64,000 nt of DNA, taken from the NCBI GenBank assembly GCA_903813345.2, contig CAIIXF020000009.1, forward strand, positions 36,885,759 through 36,949,758, written 5' to 3'. The position numbers and the translations under genes were made by a program. Source of the DNA: Owenia fusiformis. Taxonomy: Eukaryota > Annelida > Polychaeta > Sabellida > Oweniidae. A model generated the notes under the pieces. The model was not told the origin of the DNA. It searched no databases and saw nothing but the letters and a program-made list of their open reading frames with translations. Shown piece by piece: positions 58,386 to 64,000 of this stretch (positions within the stretch are counted from its first letter, which is position 1; the number at the start of each line of letters is the position of its first letter).

Positions 58386-58837
58386 TTAACAGGCAGTGTA
58401 TTATCTCCCATTGGCAAAATCTACGTGGGATGACATGACATGGCATCAATATTAGAAGTTCTTTCTCGAGAAGACGTCCTTTACATATAACATGTGTAGA
58501 ATCGGAAAAGATAATCCTACCAAAAATAAATGAATTTGGTATAACAAAATTTGTAAGGTGGTATTTGTATAGAGTAGAATAATATAACTTATATATTTTG
58601 AACTACTTGGTTATATCATAATGCTTTTTTCTGTTATACATGTATAGAACTTAACTTATGTTAAAAGTATAGATATCAATTGAAATAAGGTTCTGGGGAT
58701 ATAATTTGAAATGTCATCCTGTCGCTTTATAACTAGAAAAATAGACGACGTGTATGTGTACACTGTTGTATTGCAGAGCAAACTAAGCAATACATGCATT
58801 TCAACAGGAACAATACAATGGCAAGGACACTACAGCA

Positions 58838-58846
58838 TATATATAA
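58838..58846 (+). promoter_or_regulatory. TATA box, secreted helical protein gene copy 2
   Basis: TATATATAA 66 bp before the start codon at 58904, matching copy 1 in sequence and spacing. Confidence 0.75.
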
Positions 58847-58903
58847 TATGGATCCTACGCAATTCTGCAGTTGGAGAAGGTTTCTACGACAGAACCGATC
58901 AAC

Positions 58904-61443
58904 ATGTGGAAACTCACTATGTTTGCGCTTGGTTAGTATAAATAAACTTTTACAAAATATAATTTGAATTACTAACATACACATTACATTTTATATATAC
59001 AAATATGCCAAGAATTTATTGAATTAAATAATTTCAATGTTTTTAATTCAAGAATTTAAATGTTTTCAATTAAATATTTGAATTCAAGTCTCAAATACTG
59101 AATTATAATAATTATTATAATATCTTATACATAATCTAACATGAAAAAGTACAAATGTAAAAAAAATGTTTTCTTCAATAATATTCCAGGATTGTTGTGT
59201 GCAGTGGTGCTTCTTTGTCCATGTGAGGCTAAAATTGCAGACACGGGTGAGAAAATGCATAAAGCATTCATAATTAATATTGGGAGGGGTAACAGTATAT
59301 ATCCTTCATTATTATTAATATTGGTAAGGATTGGATCTTGGGGACTTATCTGAAATATAGACTTAATATTTTGGGCTTTGATCGAGCATAAAATTCTGCA
59401 GCAATTAAGGATGGTGTCCATGTGTCAACAGTTTTGAAGGTGTAAAGTTAATTTTGTAAGAAAGAGAATGTTTCTTTTATAAGATAGAAAAAAGTTGATT
59501 TTCAAGTAAAAATCAAATGAACAGCAAAGTAGAAAATACATTTCAAAGTAATATATATGTATATTCTAACTTTAGACATGGAGGAACCAGCCAAAGAGCT
59601 TAGTGTGAGGGGCGACCCCACTCCCATAGCTTTCCCAGGAGTAGATGCCATTATGGACGACCTCAACACATTCACCACAAGCTTCAAAGAGTTCCAAGCT
59701 ATGGTGTTCTCGTCTACAATAGACATAATCATTGATTTTTTGAAAATGTTAATAATTCTACTCGAAGCTCTGAAGGTATTGTTCAACACATTGCTTAAAA
59801 CTATGCATATCATTGACATATTTCATTGATACATTTATACAATATAGCGCATGTTTAACAATATTTCAGTTTTGGAGAGGGATGAGAGAAAAAGGTTTAT
59901 TTTCCAATTTGCCAATATTTGACAAATAATTATTTAATATAATCAAATAAGTAGCTACCAAACTTTCAAGTAATTCATTATTATTATATAGGTACTATTC
60001 ATTTAGCTGGACATGAAACAAACGTTGTACCATAATAATTCAATTTTCCATTATAAAACCATTATAAAAGTATTGTATTTGGAGAATAGCTCAAATGGGT
60101 GTAATTTTTTCAGGAAAAACTTCAGGCGGCCAAACACTTCCTGAATGGTCTGCCATTCACTGGCCCACTTGTTAAAGCCTTGGAGGAGCTTTGTAAATGG
60201 ATAGAAAAACTCTTGAAATTACTCAAATCATTGCTTAAAGCGTTTGAAGCCCTGGAAAGTTTCTTCAACAAACTCAAAGAATTACTAGGAGAAGCAGAAT
60301 CAAGTTCTCAAGCATTAGGTATAGTATTGTAACTAATAAATTAATATAAAAGTTGTTTAACTTACAAATAAATAAAATAAAATTTGAATGATGATTGTTC
60401 CTAGAGAAAAGTTTGGATTAAGCAAGATCATTCTAATATTTGAGAATACTGTACTACATGTATTTTTAAAGCTCTAGATCAGATTTTATAGGACTTATTG
60501 TAATTTTCCTAATTTAGGAGATAGTTCTAGTACACCATCTTTGAGTAAACTCTTCAAAATGCTGAGCCAGGTCTTGAAAGAAATTAGAACTGCAGTATTC
60601 TGTAAATGCCCATGGCCAGAAAAGCTGGCTCATTTCAAAAGACTACTAGAAAGCATTAGGAGACTAATTGTAAGTAATAACAACTCTCACTTGGCGAGCA
60701 TGAGAAACAGGGCCACCATAGATTTAGATACATGATCAATGAGTGGTCTTTTGTTGATATAATAAAATAATTTTGTTGGGATAATAAAATAAGGCTCTTT
60801 CTACATTTTCTTGGCTTTTTTGAGGGATTTGCTCCCAATATGTCTTAAAATATGGATGACAAGAAATGTATGTACTTGTATGTAAGAAATACAGAATGTA
60901 AGAGAGTTTTTTGTAGTACTCTTACATGTATAGTATACTCATAATATTACTTTCAGGCATTGAAAGAGAGCATAATGGCAGGGTTAAAACCTAGCAACAT
61001 CCTTTATCAACTGCTAGTAAAACTGGACGAGTACTTGGACCAGATTCTGAAATATATGCAGAATGCCATTTCACAGGAGAGGAACATCAGGAGATCATAT
61101 AGCCAGGCTTCCAGAGCAGGTAATTCAAAATCTTATCATATTCCATTAACATTTTGACTTTCCCAACTTACTCAAATCTCATTCAAACCTACTTTACCAT
61201 ACTCCCCATACTTAAACCCTTGCCTAGCCCTGTGGTGTGTATTTGACACTGTTACCCCTGCTCTTCAGTCTATAATTCTTAAATAATGTAACAATTTACA
61301 TTTCAGCAAGAATGATACAATGGTGCAAAATCCCTGGGATTATATGCATCTGTGACCATAATGTGAACCCACAAATGTTCTGGTGCCCGATGCCAAGATA
61401 CAAGGGATGTGATTGTAGACCTCCCAACCCTCATTGCATCTAA
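58904..61443 (+). CDS. Secreted helical protein with Cys-rich tail, copy 2 (313 aa, 7 exons)
   Basis: Paralogue of 48443-51939 with exons 58904-58931, 59190-59246, 59576-59775, 60114-60318, 60518-60669, 60957-61119, 61307-61443. Every splice phase is the same. Exon 5 is 12 bp shorter at its start, removing four residues in frame. The signal peptide is MWKLTMFALG then LLCAVVLLCPCEA. The helical core (FLKMLIILLEALK, LKLLKSLLKAFEALESFF) and all seven tail cysteines are kept, while charged surface positions differ. Both copies are intact, with in-frame changes only, which suggests that both are functional and under selection. The poly(A) signal is at 61525. No homologue is known to me. Confidence 0.85.
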
Positions 61444-61524
61444 ACCAGATATATAATGCCGGCTTCTGAATGCCCTGAAATTTCAGTTTCTACGCTGTAT
61501 ATGTACATGTGCAGATGTATATGA

Positions 61525-61530
61525 AATAAA
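61525..61530 (+). promoter_or_regulatory. Poly(A) signal, secreted gene copy 2
   Basis: AATAAA 81 bp after the stop codon, as in copy 1. Confidence 0.8.
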
Positions 61531-61559
61531 TTCAGAATTAAAAATTAAATATTGTAGAG

Positions 61560-62238
61560 TTTTTATTGGAGAAAATGAAACTGTAACAGCAAATGACTAT
61601 AATCAACAGATGTACTAGCTTGTTAAAGTTAAAGGTTATTTAATAGAGTGTCAACTTAAAGTTTGACAGTGTATCAAAACTATATAGCAAAAGGTCATTT
61701 AGAAATAGAGAGGTATTCAATGGTTGGCAACATTGTTCTGGGATTAAAATTACTTTTAAAAATTAATAAAAAAAATGATGAATTCTAATGTTAACCCCCA
61801 CCTTTATGAATTAGTTTTTTCAGTATTTTTTTACCATAGTTAAAAAGGTGATTTGATTGATAGGCAAAAGTTTGGAACTGTGAGTAAAACATTTAATAAA
61901 GTCACTAATCAGTCGATATATATAAATAAATCAAATGTGTCATCACAATAGCTAGAACTATTGATTTGCTGGTCTAATGTTTGACCACTAAAGTTCATTA
62001 ATGCAAATAGTTGATTTTCTTGTCTGTTTATCATATTAGAATTGTAACAAAGACCCCAATCTTATAATTTATGACATATATATCAATAATATATTGTGCC
62101 ATAAATCATAATCTTTTTTTGCTTATATAATAAATAAAAAATCAGCCCCTCTTAAAAAAGTTTGAATACTCTTAGAAAAAGAACACTTCATCTTTAGATT
62201 TGTAGACTAATTTAAATTAAAAAAACTGCTTCAGGTCT
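61560..62238. other. Spacer between secreted gene copy 2 and the tRNA
   Basis: AT-rich sequence homologous to 52080-52460; no gene seen. Confidence 0.5.
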
Positions 62239-62310
62239 AGCCTCCAATGAGGATTGAACTCATGACCCCTGGTTTACAAGACCAGTGCTCTGCCACTGAG
62301 CTATAGAGGC
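62239..62310 (-). tRNA. tRNA-Thr (anticodon TGT)
   Basis: A 72-nt cloverleaf on the minus strand. The acceptor GCCTCTA pairs with TGGAGGC (one G-T pair), the D-stem GCTC with GAGC, the anticodon stem CTGGT with ACCAG around loop CTTGTAA, and the T-stem ATGAG with CTCAT around loop TTCAATC. The discriminator is T. The A box (TAGCTCAGTGG) and B box (GTTCAATCC) are good, and a T-run terminator follows about 15 bp downstream. No intron. Confidence 0.93.
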
Positions 62311-62587
62311 TTACTGAAATACCAATGAAAAATTAACTTTCACATTTTTAAGCATAAATCTTATGATTAAACACTCAGCTGACTGAGAAAATGCTAACAT
62401 GTGAACTTGAGAAATCAATAATTATTAGTATTAAGCTATCGGGAATCTAGAATTGCAATAGAAAACTTGTAATCCTGCATACCATTATCTCCCATTTTAT
62501 TTCCAACTTTTATTCCCATGCAGATTGAGAATTAATCTTATGTTAAATTGATCATTAAAATATTTTAGAGATCTTTAAAGGGCTTAA

Positions 62588-63189
62588 AGGAATATTCCTT
62601 GCCAAACCATCTCTCTCCTCATATGGTAGCTATAACCATATATATACTTGCCATGTTTAGCAAAACATGCAAAAATGTTTTGATATGGTTAAATTTGATC
62701 ACTTAGAAATGTGATGCTCAATTCCAGTAAGCTGCCATCTTTTAAAATTTCACACAGGAAGTGATGTCATCGACTCTCAACTTTGCATATAGCATTAGGT
62801 GAGGAGCTATTAAGAATTACAAAACCAGCTAAATATTCTTTTGCAACTTTGTATCTTATTTAATCCTTCTGAAAATCTCTTCTTTTATTCTAAGTTGACA
62901 CTCCACGAAAATATTTTTGCACAGAAAGTAATGATCACTTGTCTAGAAGTGATTTTGTGCTACTTTCCTATACTGTTATGAGCAAGGTTATAGAAGTGGA
63001 GAGTTGATGACATCACTTCCTGCAAGAAATCTTAAAAGATGGCAGCTCACTGGAAATAAGCACTAGATTTTTAAATGATCAATATTGACCATATTAAAAT
63101 ATTTTCCCACGTTTTGCTAAATATGGAAACTATATATATGATTATAGCTACCATATCAAGATAGAAAGGGTCTGGCAAGGAATATTCCT
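62588..63189. mobile_element. TTAA-flanked palindromic MITE
   Basis: Ends AGGAATATTCCTTGCC and GGCAAGGAATATTCCT, with TTAA on both sides (62584-62587 and 63190-63193), as for piggyBac- or Kolobok-type insertion. The arms match over most of their length: TATGGTAGCTATAA with its inverse near 63145, and GAAGTGATGTCATC with GATGACATCACTTC. 602 bp, no coding. Confidence 0.85.
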
Positions 63190-63193
63190 TTAA

Positions 63194-64000
63194 AGGTTTT
63201 AGATCTACAGTAGCAAGCATCCTCAACAAAAAATTATCTCAATTCTAAAATACACTTCTTGTCATGTCTACTTTCTAAAAAATCCCATGGTACAAGTACA
63301 TACTTTATTTTAGGAAATCAATTTTTAATGCAGTGTCACCACATTTACTCTTAAGAAAATATATTGTATTTGAGATGGTAAAGAATACTAATAGTAGGTC
63401 ATTGTAGAATTTTATTATCATCATAGCTCTGATTCTGTATCAAACATTGTAAAACAGAACATAAAAATCCTGAGAAATATAATACAAGAAAATAACTGTG
63501 TAAAACAAAATATACTTCTTGTGGTGACATAATAATAGTCGAAAATTGTGCAAAGAATTCAAATATGTCAATGAATAGAAGACATTTATGGATAAATATA
63601 AGTCTCCCAAAATCTTAAATCTAAAAATGTTCAAGACAAGATATCAAAGCTCCAAAGCAAATAGGGTCATTTAGACAATCTCAATGTATTTTAATATGTT
63701 TCAACAGAAGATTAGCACCAACTCACTTGTAACTAGAGACCAATCTTGAATTTCATTAACAGGCAATATGCATATTTTCTCTTCAAGCTTTAATGTGTTA
63801 TGTTTTTGGAAAAACATGGACGATTTTTCATGATTTCAAGTGTTCATATCAGATTTTAAAGACAATGTAGCAAGTTTAAAAACTTTGGCTTAAAAATTGT
63901 ATTCAAACTTTCCATGGGCCTTTAAGTGCTTGGGGTGCAACCTGACAGCTACATACAAATACATATTCAAGAAATAGACTAGAAACAGGTGGGACGGGGT
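63194..64000. other. Right edge, no gene recognised
   Basis: AT-rich. A fragment of the dispersed repeat (CTTCTTGTGGTGACATAATA) lies near 63514. No further PRKDC exon was found. Confidence 0.4.

Larger units (their letters stand above)
54850..62315 (+). repeat. Segmental duplication, copy 2
   Basis: Counterpart of 42125-52530. It has its own insertion of about 3 kb at 55390-58385 that copy 1 lacks. Confidence 0.85.

Overview
The window is nuclear DNA from an invertebrate animal. The evidence is GT-AG introns with consistent phases, a 22-exon stretch of an animal DNA-repair kinase gene, a rhodopsin-class receptor, a tRNA-Thr gene, AATAAA poly(A) signals, and a dense load of LINE, hAT-like, Harbinger-like, mariner-like and foldback elements in AT-rich sequence. 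A marine lophotrochozoan such as a mollusc or brachiopod is my best guess, from repeat style and the frequent ACATGTAC words; no single gene fixes the taxon.

The backbone is a partial gene for the DNA-dependent protein kinase catalytic subunit (PRKDC) on the minus strand. Twenty-two coding exons lie between 41673 and 379. They join in one frame for about 945 codons, and the gene runs out of the window on the left and presumably on the right. They encode part of the HEAT-repeat scaffold; the kinase domain is not here.

Several loci sit inside PRKDC introns on the opposite strand. A peptide-type GPCR is at 21470-22561. Two tandem paralogues encode a secreted PAN/apple plus WxxW-like protein (26195-35685 and 37145-39238), and each carries its own disabling lesions. 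At 42.1-62.3 kb a segmental duplication carries two intact seven-exon genes for an unrecognised secreted protein. It has a signal peptide, a long run of amphipathic helices and a seven-cysteine tail, and each copy has a conserved TATA box. The duplicated block ends in a tRNA-Thr(UGU) gene in copy 2 and its decayed remnant in copy 1.

Mobile DNA fills most of the rest. A LINE with a minisatellite-bearing, SGNH-hydrolase ORF1 and an endonuclease/reverse transcriptase ORF2 broken by one stop lies at about 28.1-34.7 kb. Two large terminal-inverted-repeat elements (2685-8231 and 43085-48282) have different termini, yet both carry relics of what looks like the same unclassified protein family. A 3'-end retrotransposon fragment at 18295-19170 is bounded by a perfect 61-bp direct repeat. 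Smaller elements include hAT-like, Harbinger-like (TTA), TTAA-type and mariner-like (TA) MITEs and many hairpins.

The least familiar material is the secreted helical gene pair and the two large inverted-repeat elements.
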